Source: an uncultured Eggerthella sp. (GTDB lineage: Bacteria > Actinomycetota > Coriobacteriia > Coriobacteriales > Eggerthellaceae). Taken from it: DNA of 51,167 nucleotides. The notes beneath the pieces were generated by a model that saw nothing but the letters and a program-made list of their open reading frames with translations, was not told the origin of the DNA and searched no databases. Location: positions 1 through 51,167 of the forward strand of contig UQVJ01000004.1 in assembly GCA_900544455.1 (NCBI GenBank), read 5' to 3'. The position numbers and the translations under genes were made by a program. Positions within the stretch are counted from its first letter, which is position 1. Each line of letters begins with the position of its first letter. Below are positions 13,548 through 22,656 of the stretch, piece after piece.

Positions 13548-16262
13548 CTACCCTTCGGTGGTAACCGTTACTTCATCGATTGCGATGGACTGCAGGTATT
13601 CCTTGTCCAGGATGCAGCCGAGTCCGACAGGGTTCTTGGGTGCATTCAGCACCAGTTCACCGTGTTTAAGCTCCAGCGGAGGAAGGGCGGTATCGTGGGC
13701 GAAGTATGCCGAATAATCCGAAACATCGGGCGGCAAATTCATGCCCGGCAAGGTTGCGAAAGCCGCATGCATGCGCTTTGAAACGCCCGTATCGAACATG
13801 CCGCCCATCCAAACCGTTTTACCAAGGCTGCGCATCCAGTGATAGAAGTCGAGCGTGGGTTGAATGCCACCGAACTTCGCAATTTTCAAAGCGTAGCAAC
13901 GAAGGTTGTCCAGCCCCATGGCCGCTTCCATATCGCTTGCGGTTACCACCGATTCGTCCAGGCACACCATGGTTTTCAGTTCATCCTGCAGCAGCGAAAG
14001 GCGCACGAATAGGTTGCGCTCGCCGCTGTTGGGAACGTAATTCGGGTTGTAGGGCTCTTCGATGCATACAGGATTCAATGCATCGAGCTTACACAGCACG
14101 TCCAGGTACGATTCATCGAACGACTGGTTGGCATCGAGCATCAGCGTTAAGTCGGGGTGATCGGCGCGCACAGCAGCCACGCATTCAAGCGCAGTTTCCG
14201 GCTCGATCTTCATCTTCACGCGGGTGTATCCTTGAGCAACCAGGCTGTCTACCGCCGCACGCACTTCTTCAACAGGGGCGATGCCCACCACGGCACCACC
14301 CAAGATCTTCTCGGCGTTCGAGCCACCAATCATCTTCGAAAGCGGTTGGCCAACGATCTTGCCGTACAGATCCCAGATGGCAGGCTCCACCGCAGCTTTC
14401 GCCATGGGATACTTTGCCAAACCAGGGAACGTGGCAAGCGAAGCGGACACTTCGCTGGGATGCAGGTAGCGCTCACCCAGCACCACAGGGGCAATGGAAT
14501 CGCGCACTACGGCGTAATCTTCTGCGATGGTTTCGGGCAAATACCAATTGGTGGCAAAGGAAACGCACTCGGAAATGCCCGTGCGCCCAGCCCAGTCTTC
14601 CACTTCCACAAAGAACGATTCACGGAAATCGACGTTTCCCTTGGCCGTCTTCACAGGATGGGAGAAGGGCTGCTTCACGCGATACAGGGTAAGCGACTTG
14701 ATGTCGATGCGCTTGTCGTAGCGCTGCTTCAGCGCACGTCGATCCACCTTGCCGGCGATGGTGCGCGGGAATTCGTCCATCACCAAAATATGCTTGGGAT
14801 GATGAAGCTTCGACATGCAGCCATTCAGGTAATCGTGCACCATATGAGCGTATTCCTGCGGACACGTTGCCGGACTAATGCAGCTCTGAGCAGGGTCGAT
14901 GCCAAACTCTTCTTCGTCGCGGGCAATGGCTTCGGCAGAATAATCGGCCTCGATGAACGCCACGGGGCGATACCCCCAGGTTTCATCCGCAGTGCCGAAC
15001 ACGTAGGCGTCCTTCACACCGGGAATGCCCAGCAGAACATCCTGAACCTCGGCTGGGTAGATGTTTTCCCCACCCGAAATAATGAGATCTTCAGTACGCG
15101 CATACACGCGCAAAAGACCGTTGCGGTCGATAGACGCCCTGTCTCCGGTAACGAAATAGCCATCGGCGCTCATTGCCTTACGGGCATTCAGGTAGCCCTC
15201 GAAGATGCCAGGACCCGCAACGTGCAACTGGCCAATGCCATCGGCATCGGGGCTTACGATGCGAGCATCATAGCCGGGCAAAAGCTCCAGCCCGCCATCA
15301 AAGCCACGGGTTACCGGAGCCGCGGCAATGAAGCTGGAAGTTTCTGTCATACCGTAGCTGGAATACAGGTTTGCCTTTGCGCGCAAGGCCATACGCAACG
15401 TCTTTTCGTTCAGCGCCGCGCCGCCCAAAAGAATGCACGCGTACTGCCCAATAACCCTATCGCGATCGTTTTCCAGCAAATCGGCCAGAATCTTATCCAC
15501 GACAGAAATATGCGTAACGCGGAAGCTCAGCACATCATTCAGCACGCGCATGGGATTGTAGCGCTCGTACACGATGAACGAGCCACCGCTCAGAAGAGAG
15601 CGCACCATGATCTGGAAGCCGCCAATGTGGCACATGGGCAGAACCAGCTGCCATACGCTACGACCATCCTCCAATGCCAGAACGCGGTTTGCCGCGGTAG
15701 CGGCACCAATGATGCAGTTCCACGGCAAAAGCGTGGCCTTCGGGGTTCCCGAAGAACCCGATGTGAACATGACAACGCCCGCCTCTTGGCCATCCCATGC
15801 CCGCTCGCATTCGCGGGCGAACGCCTCGAACTGCGTGGCATGTGGCACAGAGCCTTCCGGCAAAGCGGCGAAATCGGCCAGGCCGTAGCCCGTCGCATCG
15901 ATCATCAGGCGCTCAACCGCAGACTGTTCCAGCACATCGATGCCAGCTTCGCCCGTGGCGTTTTCCAGCTCCACGATGCGCAGTTTGCGCTCTTCGTAGG
16001 AAAGACGCGGATTCAGCAGCGCCAACGTGAAGCCGCCGTATGCCGCCGCCAAGGAAAGGATCACGATCTCGGCGCCGTTGTACAGATTGCACGCAAGCGT
16101 GGTGCCGCGACCGTAACCGTGCTTGGCAAGCTGCTGAGCCAGAGCCGCAGCAGCAAAGCGGGCGCGGCGATAGCTAAACGTTACTGAGCGCGCATCCTTC
16201 TGCACGCAGAAGAACATCTGGCCGGCCTTGCGATAGGCCATTTCCGCCAATTGGGCAATCAT
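13548..16262 (-). CDS. menE/menC: Fused o-succinylbenzoate-CoA ligase (MenE) and o-succinylbenzoate synthase (MenC)
   Basis: This is a 904-residue bifunctional protein; the ATG at 16262 is preferred (AAAGGA 11 bases upstream) over a GTG at 16271. The N-terminal ~520 residues are an ANL-family ligase with the phosphate loop FTSGSSGTPK (about 166-175), SSYGMTETSS (about 301-310), the hinge YARTEDLIISGGENIYPAEV and the catalytic Lys in RTIAGKVDRR (about 505). From about 525 comes an enolase-superfamily domain with VKMK (683/685), the metal ligands Asp710 (LDANQS), Glu735 (IEEPY) and Asp769 (CLDES), and Lys793 in ALKIAKFGG. MenC dehydrates SHCHC to o-succinylbenzoate, and MenE then makes its CoA thioester, so two consecutive steps share one chain. 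It follows menB by 32 bp in the men operon. Confidence 0.93.
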   Translation of the reverse strand: MIAQLAEMAYRKAGQMFFCVQKDARSVTFSYRRARFAAAALAQQLAKHGYGRGTTLACNLYNGAEIVILSLAAAYGGFTLALLNPRLSYEERKLRIVELENATGEAGIDVLEQSAVERLMIDATGYGLADFAALPEGSVPHATQFEAFARECERAWDGQEAGVVMFTSGSSGTPKATLLPWNCIIGAATAANRVLALEDGRSVWQLVLPMCHIGGFQIMVRSLLSGGSFIVYERYNPMRVLNDVLSFRVTHISVVDKILADLLENDRDRVIGQYACILLGGAALNEKTLRMALRAKANLYSSYGMTETSSFIAAAPVTRGFDGGLELLPGYDARIVSPDADGIGQLHVAGPGIFEGYLNARKAMSADGYFVTGDRASIDRNGLLRVYARTEDLIISGGENIYPAEVQDVLLGIPGVKDAYVFGTADETWGYRPVAFIEADYSAEAIARDEEEFGIDPAQSCISPATCPQEYAHMVHDYLNGCMSKLHHPKHILVMDEFPRTIAGKVDRRALKQRYDKRIDIKSLTLYRVKQPFSHPVKTAKGNVDFRESFFVEVEDWAGRTGISECVSFATNWYLPETIAEDYAVVRDSIAPVVLGERYLHPSEVSASLATFPGLAKYPMAKAAVEPAIWDLYGKIVGQPLSKMIGGSNAEKILGGAVVGIAPVEEVRAAVDSLVAQGYTRVKMKIEPETALECVAAVRADHPDLTLMLDANQSFDESYLDVLCKLDALNPVCIEEPYNPNYVPNSGERNLFVRLSLLQDELKTMVCLDESVVTASDMEAAMGLDNLRCYALKIAKFGGIQPTLDFYHWMRSLGKTVWMGGMFDTGVSKRMHAAFATLPGMNLPPDVSDYSAYFAHDTALPPLELKHGELVLNAPKNPVGLGCILDKEYLQSIAIDEVTVTTEG

Positions 16263-16294
16263 TGCCGTCACATCCTTTATCAGGGAATTTCAGA

Positions 16295-17134
16295 TCAGGG
16301 GAATTTCGGGAACTTGTCGAAGTCGGGCTTGCGCTTTTCCTTAAAGGCGTCGCGGCCTTCCTTCGCTTCGTCAGACGTGTAATACAGAAGCGTGGCGTCA
16401 CCCGCAAGCTGCTGCAAACCGGCATAGCCGTCGGTAGCAGCATTGAACGATGCCTTCAGGAAACGCAGGGCCGTAGGCGAAAGCTGAAGCATTTCCCTCG
16501 CCCAGGAAACGCACTCGGCTTCCAGCTCATCGAAGGGGACAACCTTGTTCACCAGGCCCATGTCCAGAGCCTCGGCTGCCGTGTACAGACGGCAAAGGTA
16601 CCAAATCTCGCGAGCCTTCTTCTGGCCGACGATGGCAGCCAGATACGAAGCACCGTAGCCACCGTCGAAGCTGCCAACGCGCGGACCGGTCTGGCCGAAC
16701 TTGGCGGTTTCCGCCGCAATGGAAAGGTCGCACAGGATATGAAGAACATGGCCGCCGCCAACAGCATAGCCGTTCACCATAGCAATAACGGGCTTGGGCA
16801 CTACGCGGATAAGGCGCTGCAGATCAAGCACGTTCAGGCGCGGGATGTTGTCCTCGCCCACATAGCCGCCGTTGCCACGTACCTTCTGGTCGCCGCCGGA
16901 GCAGAATGCCTGGTCTTCGTCCTTGCCGTCATGGTTGGCGCCGGTAAGGATGATAACGCCCACTTCCTGGTCGTCGCGCGCAAGGGAAAACGCATCGAAC
17001 AGCTCGACGTTCGTCTTCGGCGTGAAAGCGTTGCGGCGCTCGGGGCGATTGATGGTGATTTTGGCGATGCCATCGTACTTTTCGTAGATGATCTCGTCGT
17101 AATCTTTAACTTTTTCCCAAGGGAAATCGCTCAT
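16295..17134 (-). CDS. menB: 1,4-dihydroxy-2-naphthoyl-CoA synthase (MenB)
   Basis: This is a 279-residue crotonase-fold enzyme that closes the ring of o-succinylbenzoyl-CoA to DHNA-CoA. ITINRPERRNAFTP, the oxyanion region FCSGGDQKVRG with the MenB-specific disordered loop GNGGYVGEDNIPRLNV, VNGYAVGGGHVLH, and the hallmark GQTGPRVGSFDGGYGASYLA are all present at normal spacing. The length equals the family norm. AAGGAAGG precedes the ATG by 6 bases. It lies 12 bp after menH and 32 bp before menE/C, in the pathway operon. Confidence 0.97.
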   Translation of the reverse strand: MSDFPWEKVKDYDEIIYEKYDGIAKITINRPERRNAFTPKTNVELFDAFSLARDDQEVGVIILTGANHDGKDEDQAFCSGGDQKVRGNGGYVGEDNIPRLNVLDLQRLIRVVPKPVIAMVNGYAVGGGHVLHILCDLSIAAETAKFGQTGPRVGSFDGGYGASYLAAIVGQKKAREIWYLCRLYTAAEALDMGLVNKVVPFDELEAECVSWAREMLQLSPTALRFLKASFNAATDGYAGLQQLAGDATLLYYTSDEAKEGRDAFKEKRKPDFDKFPKFP

Positions 17135-17146
17135 AGATGTCCTTCC

Positions 17147-18208
17147 TTATTGTTGGTGCCCGGAACCTTCTGGGGCCGCACCCCTGGGTTCTATGCCGGA
17201 CAAGAATTCCTGCACTACTGTACCGTAAAGAACAGGTGCCTCTAAGTGTACGTTGTGACCCGTTCCAAACGAGGTCACATCGATGCCATCGTGTTCCAAC
17301 TGATGCGCTACCGCTTCGCTTCCGCAATCGTCGTAACCCCACAGGTACTTAACGGGCACCCAAGTGTTTGCCACCACGGCGAACGACTGAGAAGCATCGG
17401 GCATGGCGTGCTTTCCTGCGCCTTCCAAGCACAACGCCATAGATTCAGCATCGTTGGCCAAACGCTCAGGGCGCAGCTCTTCATCAAGCCCCATTTCGCG
17501 CTGCGATTCGAAGAGCGGCAGCGTTTCCCAGTACTCCACGAATTCTTCGATGCCGTCGGTGCGCAGCCTTTGCGCCCAGCCAACATTGCGCTCTTCGGCG
17601 GCAGCACGCTGCTCGTTGCCTTCGGGCCCGAAGTTGCAGCTTTCCAAGATCAGCGAATACAGCAGGTCTTTTTCGGAAGAGGCCAGCCCCAGGGCAACGC
17701 GCCCGCCCATGGAATAACCGATAACGTGGGCACGGCGCTTGGCGCCTTCATGCCCCACGCACGCAACCTGCTCCAAGAACGATTCCACCATACGCACCAT
17801 GGCGCCGTAGCGATAAAGCTCGACATCATCGGGCTTGCTGCTTCTGCCATGCCCCAAGAAATCAAGCGCGTAGGCGCAATGATTGCCCGAAAGGGCGGCG
17901 CCAATGATGCTCCAGTTTAGACCGGTCTGCATGAAGCCATGAAGCAGAACAACGGGGATGTTTTCGGCCTTACCCCACTGATATGCATGGATCTTCTGGC
18001 CTTCCCAGTCAAAGTCGAATTCGCGCGTGGGCGGCACCGTTTGCTCCTGAGCGGATTTGCCCAACATGCCCCATGCTGACGCCAGAGGCTCAACTTCAGG
18101 CGAACCGTGATGAGTGCCGCACGAGCATGCTTCGCCGTGATGATGTTCGTGGGAGCCGCAGCCGGCGTCCCCTTCGTGATGACCGCAGCCACAAGTGTGA
18201 TTGTGCAT
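17147..18208 (-). CDS. menH: MenH-type alpha/beta hydrolase (SHCHC synthase) with His/Cys-rich N-terminal tail
   Basis: This is a 353-residue protein. From about residue 62 on it is an alpha/beta hydrolase: LLHGFMQTGLNWS (88-100), the nucleophile elbow GYSMGGR with Ser166, LILESCNFGPEG, an acid in GYDDCG (Asp293 or 294) and His318 in GTGHNVHLE. In the menaquinone pathway MenH removes pyruvate from SEPHCHC to give SHCHC, and its place between menD and menB supports that role. The first 34 residues contain ten His and five Cys (HNHTCGCGHHEG and EHHHGEACSCGTHH), far beyond the usual family start. Such tails bind Zn, Ni or Cu. GGGGAG lies 6 bases before the ATG. The tail's job is unknown; metal storage or metallochaperone-like binding is inference. 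Confidence 0.85.
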   Translation of the reverse strand: MHNHTCGCGHHEGDAGCGSHEHHHGEACSCGTHHGSPEVEPLASAWGMLGKSAQEQTVPPTREFDFDWEGQKIHAYQWGKAENIPVVLLHGFMQTGLNWSIIGAALSGNHCAYALDFLGHGRSSKPDDVELYRYGAMVRMVESFLEQVACVGHEGAKRRAHVIGYSMGGRVALGLASSEKDLLYSLILESCNFGPEGNEQRAAAEERNVGWAQRLRTDGIEEFVEYWETLPLFESQREMGLDEELRPERLANDAESMALCLEGAGKHAMPDASQSFAVVANTWVPVKYLWGYDDCGSEAVAHQLEHDGIDVTSFGTGHNVHLEAPVLYGTVVQEFLSGIEPRGAAPEGSGHQQ

Positions 18209-18243
18209 CGGTTGCTCCCCTTAAGCACGTGCGCACATGCGCA

Positions 18244-20172
18244 TTACCAATACTGATCGTAGCGTTCCCGCACTCCCGTCAGGGGCAAGGGAACTTCTAT
18301 TAAGGATATACCCTGTTCACCCAGGAAACCGCTAAATGCCTGCTTGAATTCCGCCACCGTATGCACCGTAGCCGTGGGTACCCCAAAGGCACCTGCCGCA
18401 GCGGCAAAATCAACCTTCTGAGGTGTTAGGAACAGCCTCTCGAAATACGATTCCTCAGTTTTTTGCGGCAGCATATCGAAGATAGCGCCGCCGTTGTTGT
18501 TCAAGAGCACGATAACGATGCTGGGCCTTGGCGATCCTTGGCGTTCGCGCAAGAGCATTTCCCCTTGCAGCGCCAGCGAATTCAGGTCGTGCAGCAGGGT
18601 TAAATCGCCCGTGACCATAACAGTCTGCTTGAAGCTCTGCGCCGCACCCAATGCCGTGGAAACGGTGCCATCGATGCCGTTAAGGCCACGGTTTGCCAGC
18701 ACGGTAAGGTGCTTCGCTTGGCTTACATAGAAGGCATCGAGTGCGCGAACCGACATGCTGTTCGCCGTGAACAGCAGGCTTTCTGCAGGAATCTCTTCCA
18801 GCATCGCACGCAAATAGGAACCCTCGAACTGGCTATCAGCAGCAAAATCGGTTGCCAATATGCGCTCGGTGCGGGCACGATCGATAAGCCCCCACTCATG
18901 AACGTTTTGCGGCAAGGGCGCGTAGGCCATAGATTCTTCTGGATTGGGAACGGTTCCCGCTTCCAACAAAGCCACTACGAAATCGAGCGGATTTGCGGCC
19001 ACAAACGTGGTGGTCTGCGAATTGAAATCGCGTGTGGCAAGCGGATCAACCACGATCTGCGCAGCCTGACAAGCTTCGATTGCCTGCGTTGCACGCTTCG
19101 ACACCGGATAGCGCCCAAAGCGAACCACCGCATCGAAGGCGGGCATTTCGTCCGATCCCATGATGCGATCGTATCCGCAGATAACAGCGGGATGTCCGTA
19201 CGTGCGCAAGTGGGAAAGCGGGTCGGCCAGCAAAGGCGCGTCGAAGCGCTCGGCAAAAGCAAGGAGCGCCTGCGCTTCCCTGTCCCTGCGTGTGCTGTCT
19301 GCAACCGCTTCAGCAGAAAACGTTCCTTCGCCAGCAAGAACCACCACAGTATGGGAATCAAGGAAATCCACCAGGGTTGCCGCATCGCGGGAAGAGAGCT
19401 CGTGTTCCGTACGCACCAGGGCAGGAAGATCGTCAGCCGAGGCAACGCGACCCGCATCGAACAGGTCGGACATAGCAGTGTCGGGCACCAGCGGCTCATC
19501 GAATGGGAAATTCACGTGCACGGGAGCCGAGGCATGAGTCCCCGGAGCTGCGGCAATAACCGTTTCACGTGCAACCTGGCGCACGTGGGCAATGTACTTA
19601 GGAGCGTCGTTCGGCTCAGGCATAGCGAAGAAGCGGCGCACGTGGTCGGAAAACGCCTTGTTCTGATCGCACGTTTGCGGAGCGCCAAGCCCCTGCAGGC
19701 GCGCTGGCCTATCGCCCGAAAGCACAATAAGGGGCACGCGGGAAATCTCCGCTTCCATCACCGCAGGATAGTAGTTTGCCAGTGCCGTCCCCGAAGTGCA
19801 GATAACGCACACGGCACGCCCCGTTGCCTTGGCAATGCCCAAAGCAAAGAAGGCGGCGCCACGTTCGTCGATATCAAGATACAGGTTGAATGCCGATCCG
19901 AATCGCGCATGCGCCTCGTGGGCAACCATCGAAAGAGGAGTGGAGCGCGAGCCGGGGCTTACCACCACATCGCGCACGCCCGCACGCATCAGCTCATCGA
20001 AGAACGCACCCACATAGGCGCCCAATGCGCGCTTCTTCTGCGCAGCAGCAAGCTCAGGCGCATCTGTCGCATCGGGTGCCTGGCCCTCTTCGCCAACTGG
20101 CGCGTCACCTTTTTCGACACGCAGCGCTTCCGCTTTTTCGCCGCTCAGCGCTTCCGCTTCCTTTTCCGCCAT
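18244..20172 (-). CDS. menD: 2-succinyl-5-enolpyruvyl-6-hydroxy-3-cyclohexene-1-carboxylate synthase (MenD)
   Basis: This is a 642-residue thiamine-diphosphate enzyme that joins isochorismate and 2-oxoglutarate to SEPHCHC. After a charged tail of ~45 residues with three similar 'E(A)LxxEK' blocks (AEALSGEKAEALRVEKGDAP) comes the family start GAYVGAFFDELMRAGVRDVV with SPGSRSTPL. Further on are the domain-1 motif CTSGTALANYYPAV and the ThDP site GDLTLLHDLN with LNNNGGAIFDMLPQ near the C-terminus. The length is about 50 residues above normal because of the tail. It starts 3 bp after menF stops, so the two are translationally coupled. Confidence 0.95.
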   Translation of the reverse strand: MAEKEAEALSGEKAEALRVEKGDAPVGEEGQAPDATDAPELAAAQKKRALGAYVGAFFDELMRAGVRDVVVSPGSRSTPLSMVAHEAHARFGSAFNLYLDIDERGAAFFALGIAKATGRAVCVICTSGTALANYYPAVMEAEISRVPLIVLSGDRPARLQGLGAPQTCDQNKAFSDHVRRFFAMPEPNDAPKYIAHVRQVARETVIAAAPGTHASAPVHVNFPFDEPLVPDTAMSDLFDAGRVASADDLPALVRTEHELSSRDAATLVDFLDSHTVVVLAGEGTFSAEAVADSTRRDREAQALLAFAERFDAPLLADPLSHLRTYGHPAVICGYDRIMGSDEMPAFDAVVRFGRYPVSKRATQAIEACQAAQIVVDPLATRDFNSQTTTFVAANPLDFVVALLEAGTVPNPEESMAYAPLPQNVHEWGLIDRARTERILATDFAADSQFEGSYLRAMLEEIPAESLLFTANSMSVRALDAFYVSQAKHLTVLANRGLNGIDGTVSTALGAAQSFKQTVMVTGDLTLLHDLNSLALQGEMLLRERQGSPRPSIVIVLLNNNGGAIFDMLPQKTEESYFERLFLTPQKVDFAAAAGAFGVPTATVHTVAEFKQAFSGFLGEQGISLIEVPLPLTGVRERYDQYW

Positions 20173-20175
20173 GGC

Positions 20176-21441
20176 CTATTCGTCCCCTTCGTCCCCCGGC
20201 GCTTCAAACGCACTCAAGATGGTTTTCAGCTTCAAATCGATTTCGTTGAATTCCGCAACGGCATCACTGCCTTCAACGATGCCGCACCCCGCATAGAGCC
20301 AGCCGCGTTCGCCGTCGAACACACCCGATCGGATAGCCACGGAAAATTCGCCATCGCCATCGGCGTTCACGTAGCCCACCGCACCCCCGAAGAAGCCGCG
20401 ATTGTAGCTCTCGGCCTCACGCAGCGTCATTAGCGCTTCGCCTACTGGAGTGCCGGAAAGCGCCGGGGTGGGATGCAGCTGGCTGGCAAGGCCCATGAGC
20501 GTGGTGCCCTCCATAACCTGCGCCGCTGCGGGCGTATGCAGATGCTGCACATGCTTCAGCACCTTGATCTGCGGCGTTGCGGGAATATCAACGTTATAGC
20601 AGTTGCGCGCGAACACTTCGCGCATGAATTTCACTACGTATTCGTGCTCGCGGCGGTTCTTTTCGCTGGCAAGCAATTCGTCTGCCAGTGCCTTCTGCTC
20701 TTCCGGTGTTTCGCCGTGCGGGCACGTGCCGGCAAGACACATGCTTTCCACGTGCGCGCCCTTCTTGCGCAACAGCAGCTCAGGTGTACATCCGCAAAAG
20801 AACACATCGCCGTAGCGATACAGGAACACCGTTCCGCGAGCACTGCCGTCAATCAGGTTCACCAGCACGTCCTTCGACGAAAACGGCTGTTCGGCCTTGA
20901 GCTCGATGCGGCGCGAAGGCACCAGCTTTTCGATTTTGCCCGACGCAATGCGGCCAAGCCCCATATCCATGATGCGTTGCCACTCGTCAAACGAGTCGCG
21001 CTGCAACGAATATGCCATGGTGCGACGAGTGCGAGGCTTGGCTTCCTCGGCATGGCGCACGAAACGGTCAACCCTGCCCTGGTACACGGGACCCAAGCTG
21101 TTCACTTGCAAGAACGATCCCTGCTCGTTTTGGATAAGCACCAACTCGGGCAGCATCAAGCGCAAGCGAGGAAAGGCGGTCATCATGTCGTCGGCTGGCT
21201 TGGGGTTTTCGGCGTCGAAACGGTTGAACGAAAAGAACACCGGCGCGAACCCGGCATCCTGGCTTACCACATCGGCTTCACCCAATGTTGCCAAGGCAAT
21301 GCAGCGGCCCAGCCCCAAATAGCGTATGGGGCGTTCTTTGTCGTAGTACACGAACTGATCGGTGAAGCCCTTCTGCAGCACGCAGAACGCGTCAACGATA
21401 TCGGTGTTCAGCGGCACCGTGCGCGAATAGAGCTTAGTCAT
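20176..21441 (-). CDS. menF: Isochorismate synthase (MenF)
   Basis: This is a 421-residue chorismate-binding enzyme converting chorismate to isochorismate, the first committed menaquinone step. The ATG at 21441 is preferred: AGGTG lies 8 bases upstream and the start overlaps the mazG stop by 8 bp. A GTG at 21453 is also in frame. The C-terminal half has the family signatures EHEYVVKFMREVF, HLHTPAAAQVMEGTTLM, LHPTPALSGTPV, AESYNRGFFGGAVGYVN and YAGCGIVEGSDAVAEFNE. The combination with menD downstream favours MenF over a siderophore or salicylate enzyme. Confidence 0.94.
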   Translation of the reverse strand: MTKLYSRTVPLNTDIVDAFCVLQKGFTDQFVYYDKERPIRYLGLGRCIALATLGEADVVSQDAGFAPVFFSFNRFDAENPKPADDMMTAFPRLRLMLPELVLIQNEQGSFLQVNSLGPVYQGRVDRFVRHAEEAKPRTRRTMAYSLQRDSFDEWQRIMDMGLGRIASGKIEKLVPSRRIELKAEQPFSSKDVLVNLIDGSARGTVFLYRYGDVFFCGCTPELLLRKKGAHVESMCLAGTCPHGETPEEQKALADELLASEKNRREHEYVVKFMREVFARNCYNVDIPATPQIKVLKHVQHLHTPAAAQVMEGTTLMGLASQLHPTPALSGTPVGEALMTLREAESYNRGFFGGAVGYVNADGDGEFSVAIRSGVFDGERGWLYAGCGIVEGSDAVAEFNEIDLKLKTILSAFEAPGDEGDE

Positions 21442-22309
21442 GGCAAGCTTCACCTACGTGCAGCATCTTTGCCTGATCCCACAGCTGCTGCATTTCATCC
21501 ATATCCAGCTCTTCGATGCGCTTGCCCTGGCCCCATGCGGCGCCTTCCATAAAGGCCCAGCGCTCACGGAACTTGCGACACGTAGCGCGCAAGGCAGTTT
21601 CGGCATCGATGCCTTCTTTGCGTGCCACGTTCACCAGGGAAAACAGCACATCGCCAAACTCGAGTTCCTTCGCCTGGGCATCGCCGGAGCGGCATGCCTG
21701 CTTGAATTCGGCGATTTCCTCTTCCACCTTGGCCCACACGTCTTCGACGGAGTCCCATTCAAAGCCGGCGGCAACTGCCTTACGGGAAATCTTATAGGCC
21801 TGGAGCAACGCAGGGAAGCTGACGGGCACGCTTTCGAGTAGCCCTTCGGGCTCTTCGGCTTGGGCGTCGGCTGCGCTCTTTTCGGCGAGCTTCACGTTGT
21901 CCCAAATGGAAAGCACATCCTCGGCAGAGCCCGCAGCCGCCTGCCCGAACACATGCGGATGACGGCGAATCATCTTCGCATTCACATCACGGCACACGTC
22001 AGCCACGGTAAATTCGCCCGCATCAGCGGCAATCTGGCTTTGCAGAACCACCTGTAAAAGAACATCGCCCAGCTCTTCACGAAGATGCGCCGCATCGTGC
22101 TGCTCGATGGCATCGACAGCCTCGTACGCTTCTTCGATCATGTTGCGGGCGATGGATTCATGGGTCTGCTCGCGGTCCCACGGGCAGCCGTTCGGAGCGC
22201 GCAGAGCAGCTATGGTGTCAACGAAAGCAGCGAACGTTTCACCTGCCAATGGCGCACACGAGGTGCCTTGCTGCGTTTCCCCTGCGCTCGTCTGACGGTT
22301 TTCGCTCAC
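21434..22309 (-). CDS. mazG: MazG-family nucleoside triphosphate pyrophosphohydrolase
   Basis: This is a 291-residue protein with two MazG helical repeats, as in housekeeping MazG. The first repeat has CPWDREQTHESIARNMIEEA and EELGDVLLQVVLQSQIA; the second has GFEWDSVEDVWAKVEEEIAE and FGDVLFSLVNVARKEGID. The EExxE and ExxD metal sites are intact in both. It hydrolyses NTPs to NMPs and PPi, which removes damaged nucleotides and tempers stringent signals. GTG start at 22307-22309 with AGGAGG 9 bases upstream. It overlaps menF by 8 bp and so heads the men operon, though a direct link to menaquinone is not expected. Confidence 0.92.
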   Translation of the reverse strand: MSENRQTSAGETQQGTSCAPLAGETFAAFVDTIAALRAPNGCPWDREQTHESIARNMIEEAYEAVDAIEQHDAAHLREELGDVLLQVVLQSQIAADAGEFTVADVCRDVNAKMIRRHPHVFGQAAAGSAEDVLSIWDNVKLAEKSAADAQAEEPEGLLESVPVSFPALLQAYKISRKAVAAGFEWDSVEDVWAKVEEEIAEFKQACRSGDAQAKELEFGDVLFSLVNVARKEGIDAETALRATCRKFRERWAFMEGAAWGQGKRIEELDMDEMQQLWDQAKMLHVGEACHD

Positions 22310-22326
22310 TGAGCTTCGCCTCCTGT

Positions 22327-22596
22327 TTAGATTTTGTACATGAACTGGAATACGTCTTCGCGCTGAACAATTACCTGAACGCCCAGCTCTTCGCCTTCCT
22401 TGGTAAGTGCTTCCTGGACCTCGTTGAAGCCAGCGGTGTCGACGTCGAGACGAACCAGCATGGTCATGCTGAAGATGTTATCCAGAATAGTCTGGTTGAT
22501 GTCGTCGATGCTTGCACCCTTTTCTGCCAGGACGCCGGAAATGCCAGCTACGATACCGGCGCGGTCTTTACCCAAAACCGAGATAACACAACGCAT
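22327..22596 (-). CDS. ACT domain protein (UPF0237 family)
   Basis: This 89-residue protein consists of a single ACT fold: CVISVLGKDRAGIVAGISGV, the second strand NQTILDNIFSMTMLVRLD, and the C-terminal strand QVIVQREDVFQFMYKI. Stand-alone ACT proteins of this family bind amino acids or act as small regulators; the ligand here is unknown. AAAGGA lies 8 bases upstream of the ATG. It sits between folE and mazG and may be read together with them, as only 17 bp separate it from mazG. Confidence 0.88.
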   Translation of the reverse strand: MRCVISVLGKDRAGIVAGISGVLAEKGASIDDINQTILDNIFSMTMLVRLDVDTAGFNEVQEALTKEGEELGVQVIVQREDVFQFMYKI

Positions 22597-22656
22597 GAAA
22601 GATTCCTTTCGCTTTGCTTCCGCTCCTTGCGAAAGCTTCGGCCTACCTGCTGGAAC

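Noticed and set aside
14157..16187. Plus-strand open frame of 676 codons opposite menE/menC
   Set aside because: The minus strand shows every motif of two known enzymes over the same stretch; the antisense frame has none and no ribosome site.
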